64,000 nt of DNA from Dromiciops gliroides (taxonomy: Eukaryota; Chordata; Mammalia; Microbiotheria; Microbiotheriidae), in the NCBI RefSeq assembly GCF_019393635.1, contig NC_057864.1, positions 482,104,117 through 482,168,116 of the forward strand, in the 5' to 3' direction. The position numbers were made by a program, and so were the translations under genes. The notes beneath the pieces were generated by a model. The model saw nothing but the letters and a program-made list of their open reading frames with translations, did no database searches and had not been told where the DNA came from. Numbering within the stretch: the first letter of the stretch is position 1; each line of letters begins with the position of its first letter. Positions 1-10,734 of this stretch are shown here, one piece after another.

Positions 1-138
1 AGTGGATAGAGCACTGGCCCTGGATTCAGGAGGATCTGAGTTCAAATCCAGCCTCAGACACTTAACACTTACTAGCTGTGTGACCCTGGGCAAGTCACTT
101 AACCCCAATTGCCTCACCAAGAAAAAAAAAAAGAGAAA
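1..138 (+). mobile_element. Young CORE-SINE, cut by the window edge
   Basis: Begins inside the tRNA-like head (AGTGGATAGAGCACTGG) and runs through ACTAGCTGTGTGACCCTGG to the tail CCCAATTGCCTCACC and poly-A. Tail subtype 1. Confidence 0.95.
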
Positions 139-329
139 AGTAAAAATTGGTTCTTTATCTTAGATATGTATTTAACATTTGATGTTGCCATTTATGATGT
201 TTAATTTATACCTCATTTAGTCTGATTATACAGTGTAACTGAATTACATTTTCTGGGGAAAATAAAATCTGTCATTGGTTTTGAGTTTTCAGTTTGGATG
301 TGGCATTCAAATAGTTTGGTTTGGGGGGG

Positions 330-463
330 GGGCGGGGCAATGAGGGTTAAGTGACTTGCCCAGGGTCACACAGCTAGTAAGTGTCAAGTGTCTGAGGCTG
401 GATTTCCACTCAGGTCCTCCTGAATTCAGATGCTTTATCCACTGCACCACCTAGCTGCCCCCC
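330..463 (-). mobile_element. Young CORE-SINE
   Basis: Antisense copy ending CACCTAGCTGCCC, with the tail as GGGGCAATGAGGG (subtype 2) next to a G run. Confidence 0.95.
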
Positions 464-1902
464 AAATTGTTTTTTGTCTAACCACTTTGAGGGCTGGAAG
501 AGGCTTCTTTTGGAAAATGTTGGAGGGGTTATCACCATTTGGTGTCAACTTGTGATATGTTTCTTTTGTGAGCTGTAGAGAGAGGGCGCTCTGAGGATCG
601 AAGTTGCTCTGCTGGAATTCTACTTTTGAATGATTCAGTTGTGACTCAGGAGTGTGCCAAGCAAAGATCACCTGGGTTCCATAGTACTGGGAACATAGAA
701 GATAGGCCATAATCGCAAAGTTGTCCCTAGCCTTTCGTCCTTGTCTGATCTCAGTAGCTCCTCTCCTTTCCTTTATGCTTCAGCCATTTTTTGTTATACC
801 TTCTGGTATCAGGCATGATGATGGTCAAGATGAAGATGAGACCCAATGTGGTATGTCAGAGCTTGCCAACTGTTTTATTAATAGTATTTTATTTCACACA
901 CACACACACACACACACACACGGTACCTAAATGCTGCAAAGGATGTGTGTTCCCAAGGATCCATGCTATCCATGTGGGCCAAACCGGTACAGCTCTCAGC
1001 CATGGTCTCCCATATGTTCACAACAGGAAATCCACCCAATGTAACGGAGGTATTCCTTGCTTTTTCTTGGCATCTTCAGGATATCTGTGGAAACCTAAAG
1101 CCATCCATGTGTTATCCCTCACCCTCACCCTCTGACTAACCCATCCTCTTCCCTTTTTTTCTACATTTCCCTGATAAAGTCTCTTAGCCTTCTTCTTCAT
1201 CCAAGGGCTCTCATTCCAATTGGAATAGATGACACATGGAAAATTCAACTGTAGGGTGAATGGAAAGGCCCTGAGAGTCTAGAGGACCCGGTGGGCCAGA
1301 GGGCAGAGTGGCAGAACAGATGGCAAGAGCTTACCTGAAACATTATCGTTGGTGATTCTGTCCACTCATCCAGGTGGCATCCCTGAGGGGACTGGGGAGA
1401 GGGGCCTGGCACCACTGATGAGAAGAGGATGCTCAGCTCTGGTTTTTTACTCCATAAAGGACTGCAAGTGTTGGCATTCTGGGCCAAAGGTCTGGTCACT
1501 CTGCCCTGAAAGTAGGATTTGTTGGAATGTCACGGCATGTGAAGGGTTATCCAGCCGGAAACCCCAAGTTCATTTCCCTTCTGAGGGGACTCCAAACCAC
1601 AAGGTGGCGCTATGAGACTGAAGACTCAGCTTCTTTTGGAAAGTGAAAATTAGCAAAATGGAGAAGAGAATTGCTGATGGGTTCTTAGGAATGTTTTATG
1701 CTTTTTCTGCATCGTTGCTGGGCTTTTTGTGAGGGACCGGAAGTATGGAACATGGGTGGGACCACAGGTTCATTCATGATATTCATGTTTGACTTCTGAC
1801 TCAGAACACAGAAGAGCCTGCCCCGCTTCTTCAACTCATAGAGAGGCTTGGGCTCCAACTGCTGGGTTTGGAGTTGGTTCTTTGAAATTAAGAAACAAAG
1901 GA
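464..1902. other. Intergenic stretch without recognised genes
   Basis: Contains a (CA)n run at 895-921. The short open frames on both strands have no family resemblance, and I see no repeat with clear ends. Confidence 0.6.
895..921 (+). repeat. (CA)n microsatellite
   Basis: About 13 CA units; produces the HTHTHT stretch in two frames. Confidence 0.95.
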
Positions 1903-2055
1903 GGGGCAGCTAGGTGGCATAGTGGATAGAGCACTGGCCCTGGATTCAGGAGGACCTGAGTTCAAATTCAATCTCAGACACTTGACACTAGCTGTGTGAC
2001 CCTGGGCAAGTCACTTAACCCTCACTGCCCCCCTCAAAAAAGAAAAGAAAAGAAA
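1903..2055 (+). mobile_element. Young CORE-SINE
   Basis: GGGGCAGCTAGGTGGCATAG head, CCCTCACTGCCCC tail (subtype 2), A-rich end with AAAAGAAAAG. Confidence 0.95.
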
Positions 2056-2319
2056 GAATGTTAGAAGCGATGGCTAGGTTCTTGAGCCTGTCCCACATCT
2101 CCTGATGCCACACGGCACCCAAAGTAGACCCTGTGAAGGTGCCACCAGAGACAAAGTAACCATGGTAAGTAACAAAGTCTCCCAATCAGGTATCCAGGCA
2201 CAAGAGGTGGCAGGAGAAATTTTCCCAGAAGCTGCTTCTCAGAGATGGAAGAACCTCAGAGACTATCAAATCCCTGATCAAGAATCTTAGAGGATCATGG
2301 ATCTTTGAACCCCCCTAAC

Positions 2320-2545
2320 GTTACAGGTGAGGAAACTGAGGTCCAGAGAGGCCATAAGATCTAGATCTGGAAAGGACCTTTGAGGCCATTAAGTTAAACT
2401 CCCTCAATTCACATGGGAGGCAACTAAGTCCAAGAGAGCCGAAGTAACTTGTTGTATAGCTAGTAATCATCTGAGGGAGGATTTGAACCCAGGTTCCTGA
2501 TTACAAGTCCAGTGCCCTATACATTACTTCACACTGTCTCTGAAT
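2320..2545 (-). mobile_element. Old MIR-like CORE-SINE
   Basis: AGGTGAGGAAACTGAGGTCC and GGATTTGAACCCAGG are the antisense core and tRNA head of an old mammalian CORE-SINE, with a second copy of the GGAAAGGACCTTTGAGG block in the middle. Confidence 0.65.
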
Positions 2546-2666
2546 AGTCTTCCAGCCTCTGCTCGCAGATCTCCACAAGGGACAAGCTCCCACCTCCCAA
2601 TGCAGCCCATTTTCCTTAGACATAGTCCTGTGGTTAAGAAGTTATTTCATTAGAATAAACCTAGAC

Positions 2667-2822
2667 GGGGCAGCTAGGTGGCGCAGTGGATAAAGCACCA
2701 GCCCTGGATTCAGGAGGACCTGAGTTCAAATCTGGCCTCAGACACTTGACACTTACTAGCTGTGTGACCCTGGGCAAGTCACTTAACCCCCATTGCCCCC
2801 CCCACACACACACACACAAAAA
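2667..2822 (+). mobile_element. Young CORE-SINE with a CA tail
   Basis: Full-length copy, tail CCCCATTGCCCCC running into ACACACAC instead of pure A. Confidence 0.95.
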
Positions 2823-2856
2823 TAAACCTAGGGAAAGGCAGTAAGCCCTTGGAACT

Positions 2857-2972
2857 CACCATACGATCGCTCCAAAAAACCTCCAAATAACGCCATAGGA
2901 CAATTCCTGGAGCAGCAAAACCCACGAAAAAAATGAGCTGACATCATTTTCTAGCCAAAGACGGCTTAGAAT
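2857..2972 (+). mobile_element. LINE 5' UTR-like fragment
   Basis: AACGCCATAGGACAATTCCTGGAGCAGCAAAACCC and CATTTTCTAGCCAAAGACGGC resemble the untranslated start of a marsupial LINE; the same kind of motif opens the element at 10.8 kb (GGAGCAGCAAATCC). Confidence 0.4.
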
Positions 2973-3328
2973 AAACCTAAACTCACCTCTACTGCTTCTA
3001 CTCATGGCTCATTGTTATGCGCCCTGGGGTTTGATTGGAAAGCCCTTCACCATCCTGGATCCCTTCCTTTGAGTGCTTTCTAAGTTGCCCTTCCTAAGAT
3101 ATGGCCCCTAGAAATGAACACAACATGGTCTAATCAGGGTAGGGTATGGTAGGACAATGACCTCCTTAATCTTTGAATATGTGCCATCCTTAATGTAGCC
3201 CCAGTTACATTAGTTTTCTGGGTGTCATATAACTCTCTGGAATTATATTGAGCTTGCAGTCCACTAAAACCCCCAGATCTTTTTCTGACAAATTGCTGCC
3301 TAGCCATCTAGTACTTATGACACTGATT
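2973..3328. other. Gene-free stretch
   Basis: No gene, and no clear repeat except weak similarity of 3,020-3,290 to an old satellite-like or LINE block (CCCCAGATCTTTTTCTG). Nothing I can call. Confidence 0.5.
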
Positions 3329-3477
3329 TTTTTTTTTTTTAGTGAGGCAATTGGGGTTAAGTGACTTGCCCAGGGTCACATAGCTAGTAAGTGTTAAGTG
3401 TCTGAGGCTGGATTTGAACTCAGGTACTCCTGACTCCAGGGCCAGTGCTCTATCCATTGTGCCACCTAGCTGCCCCA
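3329..3477 (-). mobile_element. Young CORE-SINE
   Basis: Antisense, subtype 1 tail (GTGAGGCAATTGGGG), flanked by ACTGATTTTT and CATTGATTTTT, an imperfect target duplication. Confidence 0.95.
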
Positions 3478-3484
3478 ACATTGA

Positions 3485-3975
3485 TTTTTTTTAACCCAAA
3501 TATGATATTTTTACATGCATATATTTCTTTTTCTTTTTTTTACATGTAGAGATAGTTTTCAACATTTGTTTTTATAAGATTTCCAATTTCAAATTTTTCT
3601 TCCTCCCCCCCTCCCCAAGACAGCAGGTAATCTGATATAGGTTATATATGTACAATAACATTAAACATATTTCTGCATTAGTTATGTTATAAGAGAAGAA
3701 TCAGAGCAAAAACCTCAAAAAGATAAAGAAACAACAGCACCAAAAACAAAAGAAATACTATGTTCAATCAGCATCCATATTCCACAGTTCTTTTTTTTTT
3801 TTTCCTGGATTTGGAGAGCCTTTTCCATCATGAGAACTTTGGAACTTTCTTGTACTGTTGGATTGGTGAGAAGAATCTAGTCTATCACAGTTGATCAACA
3901 CATAATATTGATGATACTGTGTACAATGTTCTTCTGGTTCTGCTCATCTCATTCATCATCAGTTCAACACGCATA
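3485..3975 (-). mobile_element. L1-type LINE 3' end
   Basis: Antisense copy of the marsupial L1 3' UTR: TTTTACATGTAGAGATAGTTTTCAACATTT, a CCCTCCCC tract, TCTGATATAGGTTATATATGTACAAT, and GTGTACAATGTTCTTCTGG at the far end. The same blocks recur in the same order at 16.9, 19.2 (plus), 44.4 and 58.6 kb. Confidence 0.7.
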
Positions 3976-4161
3976 TATTTCAATTAAATGTCATCTTATA
4001 TGGAGCCCAACCTTCCTTTTAGATCCTTTAGATCCTATTCGATTCCCTTAGCTTTGTGAAAAAAAAAAAATTTCAGCTAATTCTTAATCCACCATCTTGT
4101 GAATAAGAACAACATGAGAAACTATCAAATTCTTTACTAAACATTTAGATCAATTATATCT

Positions 4162-4761
4162 TATGAGGGTTAAAATCCTAGCTAGTCTGTCTAAAATATC
4201 TAATGAATGGTCGCCAATAAATTAGAAGCTTTAGCAAGAATATTTAAGTATTTATTAAAGAGCATTAGGATTGGGGCAGCTAGGTGGCGCAGTGGATAAA
4301 GCACTGGCCCTGGATTCAGGAGGACCTGAGTTCAAATCTGGCCTCAAACACTTGACACTTACTAGCTGTGTGACCCTGGGCAAGTCACTTAACCCTCATT
4401 GCCCCACTAAAACTAAAACAAAAACAAAAAAAACCCACTATAAAAGAGCATTAGGATCTAATGATCAGAGAGAAAGGTAAAATTGTAACTATTTCTAAGA
4501 GACCCCAGCATCTGACCTGCCATGGTGAGGTCAGGAACCAAAAAGGACCAACGCCTCCTGTGAAACTGAGCACATCCCCTCCACACATGCACACAGCTCC
4601 AAGCTAATTGGCTGGTAGCTTTGATAGACAGTACCCACGAGCAAACGTCACTTCTTGATGCCAAGAACCTCATTGCACGGCTTGCCCTCAGACGCCTTCT
4701 CCTCATGGCAGAGCTTTCCTACAGTAACTCTCTAGCAGGTGGCGCCATTCCAATCATTACA
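4162..4761 (-). repeat. 3' LTR of the ERV (with a nested SINE)
   Basis: LTR in minus orientation, split by a plus-strand SINE at 4,273-4,432 with the duplication AAAGAGCATTAGGAT on both sides. It pairs with 7,961-8,551. Confidence 0.8.
4273..4432 (+). mobile_element. Young CORE-SINE nested in the 3' LTR
   Basis: Full copy, subtype 2 tail (CCCTCATTGCCCC), flanked by AAAGAGCATTAGGAT on both sides. Confidence 0.95.
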
Positions 4762-7700
4762 GTCCCCACTTTGTTTCTTAGAGGAACACTGTAGTGTTTC
4801 CTAGAAGAAACAGTAAAAAACAACAGAATATAATACCCTATGCTAACAAACAATATGTCAATAACAATACAGAAAAGGGAGAAAGGAGAAAGTTTGTCCA
4901 GAGGGGTGGTCCCTCATGAACCGGCACTTTGACACTGCCTGCAGAGGGAGGGCCTCTACAGAGAATACATATTACAAATGGTGTACATAAGAACAGAGGG
5001 AAAAAATCCCAACAAAACAAAATCTTTCATTTAAAGTCTTTGAAAGTCTTTTTCTCAGATGATTCTTGGGATGTCCTCTGGGTGTAGTTGTGGAATGGAA
5101 GTCTTTCAGGGGATGATGTGTGGATGCTGGTAATCAGACAGTAAAATTTCCTACAAAATTGAGCTTAACACAACTTTAAAATAGCTTGTCAATATCAAAT
5201 CAAACAATGAGAGTTTCTTAAAACAGTGTAAGGAAATTCAGAATCTTAGTTGTTGCACATGAAATATATAATAAAACAAAAATGGAAACATTCTCTAAAA
5301 CTTAATATTAATATAGTCCCCCCCTTGTGGAGGATAAATTGAGAAGATAATCGCTATGATATTATTTAAAAAAAAAAATTTTTATCTGTTTCATCACTTT
5401 TTGTATCATCTGCCTAATTATCCTCATGCCATTATGAGATATTAAAAAATCTAATATAATTGGTAACAGATGTCAAGTCAAATCCAACACTGTATTTATC
5501 ATAACACCTGAGATAATTATGGGAGTTACCATAAAAGAACAGAGAAATGATGAGATATTGAGCATTCCCACACTTGAGCAATATATTCTGCCCATGCAGT
5601 ATGCCAGGCTTAAAATAGGTAGATGGGATATACAGCCATGCCACCGAACATATTGGAGGGAAACTGAGTCAGACTTAATCAAATGCATGGCATTGATACA
5701 TTCATGGCATCAGGCATATAGGAGGGGGCATAGAAGCCAGGTGTAGAATGAGATGGGTGGGATGAAAACTTCCAGCCATCTGTACAATATTGTGAGGAAA
5801 AAATTAAACCAAGAGAAACCAACCTCAACGTTTGTCATAGCCATTCCCTCGGCAGTACCTTGACTTCATGCATGTCTCCCCTCATGGACAGTTCAATGTC
5901 TGCTCTTGCATGTATTCCTCTTGTGATCGGATGACATCCTGGACAACTGGCATCTGATAACTCAGAATGAAGGCAATTTATTGTCTTAAATGATAAGTTC
6001 CCATTATCCAAGTCTCATGGATTTAAAAATTGGAGGATAATAAAGGATTGCAAAAAATGTGAATGTACCTTCACTCAGAATATAATATACAATTACGCAA
6101 TAATTTCAAATAATACCCCCTTTTTTTTACTAAGTATACAATTACTTTGTGAAAAATCAGAACTATTTAAATAACAAGTTAAAACACAACACAATCTTAA
6201 AGAAAACTTTTTTAAAAAAAGAAAACTTTTATAAATGGTTCCCCTCTTTTTTTTAGTATGCTTATAAAAATAATACTTCTAAAATCAATTTTACACTTGC
6301 CATGGCAAACCAATTTTCCAGGGAAATGTTTTATTAGAGTTTGATCAAATAATCAGTTGCGAGAAAAAATAACGAAAACAAACAACTCAGAATATGGGAG
6401 CACGATACTGCCAGAATTAACACTGTATTATGAAATCAAAACCATCTTGCATTGTTTTAAAATAGAGATAACCTAATACAACAAAATACACATGGAAGAA
6501 TGAAAGACAATGAAATTCAAATGAGGGAAATCTAAATAATTATGAACTTAACATTAATAAGAGTATTACAAAATATAAACTTGATCAAATGACTATAAAA
6601 AGCTTTTACAAATATTCCCCCTTTTTATTATCAAACTAAGTATAAAACACAATTTCAAAAGCATGAAAATCTCTATGAAAATAAACCCATAATGTTAATT
6701 TCAAAATATAGATGTAATAGGGGCAGCTAGGTGGCACAATGGATAGAGCATCGGCTGTGGATTCAGGAGGACCTGAGTTCAAATCTGGCCTCAGACACTT
6801 GACACTTACTAGCTGTGTGACCCTGGGCAAGTCACTTAACCCCAATTGCCTCACCAAAAAAAAAAGTTATAGCAGAAGATATAGATGTAATAGCATGGAA
6901 ATCCTATGTAACCTCTGAACTGACATTATTTCTCTGTGAATTTAGGACACTTTTGATTCTGATATCTAAAGTCCCCAATACTCATATCAATACCTTGCTG
7001 CTTACTTCTACATTTCTGCAAAATATGTCTTCTTGAAATATGATGATGATTGTCATTTTTATTCAGATTAAGTTTGTCTTCTTTAACCCCTTTATATTGT
7101 CTGTTGGTCCTTTGATAACACAAATGCTTTATAAGGTTACTAATTAAAGACAAAAGCAGATTAACAAAATTATGAACAAAACTTGCATATCTGGAATTTA
7201 AAGGGTTTTCTAAGGTTGGTTTGGGAGAACCACAGCAGGTTGAGTCAGAATCATAACTTAGCTGGGGTAGGGTCAAAGCTGTTTGCTCTTGTAACAGAGT
7301 AGAAGCTGGAAATGCAGGTAGAGAAAGGTGTGCATGCCCAAGCTCAGGATCTGAGAAAGATCTCTTGACTTCCCAGTGGGAGGATGTAGGGGTATGGCCA
7401 TGAGAGGAGTAGGAGGTGGTGCCAGAGGAGGGGGAAGGGGTGGGGTCCCAAGAGGAGGGGGCAGGACCACCTGTCCCATGTGGTGCACAGCCTGGGAATC
7501 AGGCTTGGTTTCGAACTCAGGCCTGATTTTGGCCCTTCTAGAGGTCAGGTCATTGCCTCCAGGCATGCAAGAGGACAGAAATGCTTAGTGTTAGAATTTG
7601 AAAACAAATGCAGGAGCCAGAGGTTTCTCTGAAAAGGCATGGTTGGGAGAGTGGGGGATATTTATATTCCCTTGTGTGAGCACCTTGCTCACTCTTCTAA

Positions 7701-7960
7701 CAAAAATAAAAATAAAAATAGAAAATCCACAAAAACAATGCTCTAACATGATCTTACCCCCCATTTGTCTGGTTAAACAGACTAAAATCAGAAACAGGGT
7801 ACTTAGGGAGTTGAAAAAGCCCATTTGAAAATTTAAATAGAAAACAGCTGGTACTTAGCAGTACTTTATAGAGTTTAAAGGGACAAGGTAGGAGAAATTT
7901 CTTACTCAACCGGAAGATCAGAAGATGGAGGTTCAGCTTTCCTCTTCATGGTCAGCCATC
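4762..7960 (-). other. ERV internal region
   Basis: AT-rich internal sequence with one later SINE at 6,719-6,866. The end next to the 5' LTR (7.27-7.57 kb) encodes a proline-rich segment on the minus strand, like a gag linker. The rest gives no protein I can name. Several short open frames occur on both strands and I do not call any of them. Confidence 0.55.
6719..6866 (+). mobile_element. Young CORE-SINE nested in the ERV interior
   Basis: Subtype 1 tail, flanked by ATATAGATGTAATAG at both ends, a 15-bp target duplication. Confidence 0.95.
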
Positions 7961-8551
7961 TGTGAGGGCTAAAATTCTCACTAGTCTGTCTAAAGTGTCT
8001 AATGAGTGGTTGCCAATAAATTATAAGCTTTAGCAAGAGTATTTAAATATTTATTTATTTAAATTTTTTTTTTTTTGCAGGGCAATGAATGAGGGTTAAG
8101 TGACTTGCCCAGGGTCACACAGCTAGTAAATGTTAAGTGTCTGAGGCCAAATTTGAACTTAGGTCCTCCTGAATCCAGGGCCAGTGCTTTATCCACTGAA
8201 CCACCTAGCTGCCCCTTATTTAAGTATTTATTAAAGAGCATTAGGATCTAATGATCAGAGAGAAAGCTAAAATTCTAACTATTTCTAAGAGACCCCAGCA
8301 TCCGACCTGCCATGGCGAGGTTAGGAAACAAAAAGGACCAATGCTTCCTATGAAACTGGGCATATCCCCTCCACACATGCACACAGCTCCAAGCTAATTG
8401 GCTGGTAGCTTTGATAGACAGTACCCAGGAGCAAACGTCACTTCCTGATGCCAAGAACCTGATTGCATGGCTTGCCCTCAGATGCCTTCTCCTCATGGTA
8501 GAGCTTTCCTACAGTAATTCTCCAGCAGGTGGCATCATTCCAATCGTTACA
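7961..8551 (-). repeat. 5' LTR of the ERV (with a nested SINE)
   Basis: The partner LTR carries its own, opposite-strand SINE at 8,063-8,215, inserted at a neighbouring but different point with a TATTTAAGTATTTATT-like duplication. The two SINEs are therefore independent and younger than the provirus. Confidence 0.8.
8063..8215 (-). mobile_element. Young CORE-SINE nested in the 5' LTR
   Basis: Antisense copy with a poly-T start and subtype 2 tail (GGCAATGAATGAGGG, a small internal duplication of AATG). Confidence 0.95.
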
Positions 8552-8879
8552 ATCTACAGGAGTTGGAAATAAGAAAGTAGTATGAAAGGAAGTACAGTGA
8601 GCTCTTTCCTAAAATTCCTTCAAGCAGAAATGCACCCAATTGAGTCTTGTTGGGGAAATCCAAGAAAACATAACTGAGTCATTTGTCCAACCCAGGTTTG
8701 TGTGGGTAGACAGAGGGTTCTATGGACTCTGGGGACAGGATCTGGTCAAGAACCTGTCATGGAGAGCCTTCCAGAACCCTAGAACTGTGCCCCAGGGCAA
8801 GATAAGGTACCACACGCATACCTGGCTCCATCCTAAATTTGTGGAATTATTATACATTACTCTCTTTCACATGCTCTCT

Positions 8880-9235
8880 ACCCCCCACCCAAAACTGGTC
8901 AATTTGCAACATTTCTTCTCCCAACTTGGCAAATATTTGCCTTCCTCATCTCCACTTCTTGGAATCCCTTGCTTCTTTGAAAACTTAGTTTAAATTTATC
9001 TTCTATGTGAGGTCTTTGCTGATCTCACTTACGTGATTAACATTTTTCCTCCAACCACCAAAATTCCCTTGTATGTACTTTGAATATGTTTTGTATTTAT
9101 TTATATGTGTATGTTGTTTTCTCCCTATGGAATATATTCTCCTTGAGGCGAGAGATTGTTTTGCTTTGGTCTTTGTAACCCTACGTGGTAGGGTTACAAA
9201 GCACATGAAGGATGCTTAATAAATGCAGACCAATT
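8880..9235 (+). mobile_element. L2-type LINE 3' end
   Basis: Carries the L2 3' order: TCATCTCCACTTCTTGGAAT, a degraded mid part, CTCCTTGAGGCGAGAGATTG and GATGCTTAATAAATG. A palindrome at 9,171-9,201 replaces the usual block before the end. Confidence 0.7.
9171..9201 (+). repeat. Perfect 14-bp palindrome with a 3-base loop
   Basis: CTTTGTAACCCTAC, loop GTG, GTAGGGTTACAAAG. It lies in the L2 3' end where the consensus has a different sequence. Confidence 0.95.
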
Positions 9236-9588
9236 TATCGATTATCCTGTCATTTAGGATTTTTATATCCAAAGATAGTGGCTTACCAGTAGCCCTAGTA
9301 AAGTCTAGGAATCCCAAACTGCCATTGTGAGTCCATACAATAATCACCTGAATTTCCTTTGATACATCAAAAGCTGTGATTTCCTTGGTGCCAAAATGGG
9401 GGGCAAGGAGACAATTTGTTATGCATTTAACTTTTTAGAGCAAGATTTAAAGAAATATAAACATTTGTGTATAGTAGGGAGCTTTACCCTAACCTTTAAG
9501 TATTGCTAGAGACTATTGAGCCCACTCATTTTCTCCAGACTTGAGCAGATTTAACTCATTTTAGATCTTGTCATTGAAAACTAGAACC
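9236..9588. other. Gene-free stretch
   Basis: No gene or recognised repeat. Mildly AT-rich. Confidence 0.5.
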
Positions 9589-9762
9589 GGGGCAGCTAGG
9601 TGGCGCAGTGGATAAAGCACTGGCCCTGTATTCAGGAGGACCTGAGTTCAAATCTGACCTCATACACTTGACACTTACTAGCTGTGTGACCCTGGGCAAG
9701 TCACTTAACCCTCATTGCCCTGCAAAAAAACAAAGAAAACAAACAAACAAACAAAAAAAACC
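9589..9762 (+). mobile_element. Young CORE-SINE
   Basis: Full copy with subtype 2 tail (CCCTCATTGCCCTGC) and an AAACAAACAAAC-type A-rich end. Confidence 0.95.
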
Positions 9763-10734
9763 CAGAAACTCCTTTTTTGTAGCTCTGAGACTTTCAGCAG
9801 TTTTTCCACTCTTCCTTCTATTAAAATTTTCAATGAATCTATTGGCAAAATAGTCTGGCCACTTCCTGTTAATCCTTAGAAAGGCTGTCATTATTAACAA
9901 TCAAATATTAGACCATATAGGTTACTTTTCCCTCCTATCGGCAGAGGCCAAAGGAGAAAGGAATCGGTTATAGCTATTTTGCTTTTGTCAGCAAAACTCC
10001 TAAAGAACAAAATGGAGTGTTCAAAACAAAGTATAAAGTGCTTTTTTCACATACACCAAAGAGTTGAAATTTTTATGGTGTGGGCAAATGTTTGTGCCAT
10101 GAGGACTCAGAAACCTTGATCCTAAACTTCTCACTACAAACTGAATTTGGAAGAGAGAAGAAAGCTGAAAAATCCCTAGGGATTCCCAAATGGTTGGGAC
10201 ATGGGTTTTTTCTTCTTTCTGAAGAAGCCAATAGAAGAAATCCCCCAAACCTCTACATGAAGTTCTCATTAGTGATTTCCAGGTAGTGAAAAATCTGTAT
10301 AAGGAACAGCAAAGAGAAGACGGGGTGAGACCAGAATTGGCAAAAGGTTAGTTTCCAGTTTCCAAGAAAAGAGATGCATTGGGGGAAGAAACATTCAATA
10401 CAAATGCATGTGAGGACAGGACAGTACTAAGTGTTTTCAGGCAGGTATTGTGGGGAATGGAGACACTAGGAAGAAATGCATTAATAGTCCAATCTGAATA
10501 AAGGAGGTGAAAAGCATGGATGCTTTCAAAATAGTGAAATAAGCCTTTAGATTTTTCCTTGACATATAATGTTTCAAAGAGCAAGGCTGCCCAAGATGGC
10601 AGTTCTCAGAGAGGGGGCTAAATACCATCAGTGGTCTGTGAGGATCCTCTTTGTTCATAGCTCAAGGGATGGAATCTGGTATTCATAGAAACATTGAGCT
10701 TTGAGCCAAAGGACACTCCACGAACTTACAGAAA
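9763..10734. other. Gene-free stretch
   Basis: Several opposing open frames of 60-80 codons, none with a recognisable family. No clear repeat ends. Confidence 0.5.

Larger units (their letters stand above)
4162..8551 (-). mobile_element. Endogenous retrovirus fossil with two LTRs
   Basis: Two LTRs of about 430-440 bp (without later SINE insertions) flank about 3.2 kb of internal DNA. The minus strand is sense: the LTRs run TGTAA...CACA in that sense, AATAAA lies late in each LTR, and a purine-rich stretch (AAACAAAGTGGGGAC) abuts the 3' LTR. A 4-bp ATCT flanks both outer ends, which would suit a class I (gamma-like) element but could be chance. The internal part has a proline-rich gag-like stretch near 7.38-7.48 kb and no recognisable pol, so it is broken and probably internally deleted. 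By eye I count about 22 differences in 316 aligned LTR bases (about 7%), suggesting an insertion in the order of ten to twenty million years ago. Confidence 0.8.

Noticed and set aside
1-140. tRNA genes at the SINE heads
   Set aside because: The heads have A- and B-box-like text but no cloverleaf; they are SINE promoters.
4271-4480. Recurrent frames reading LDSGGPEFKSGLRHLTLTS and similar
   Set aside because: These are translations of the young CORE-SINE, found on both strands in about 30 places.
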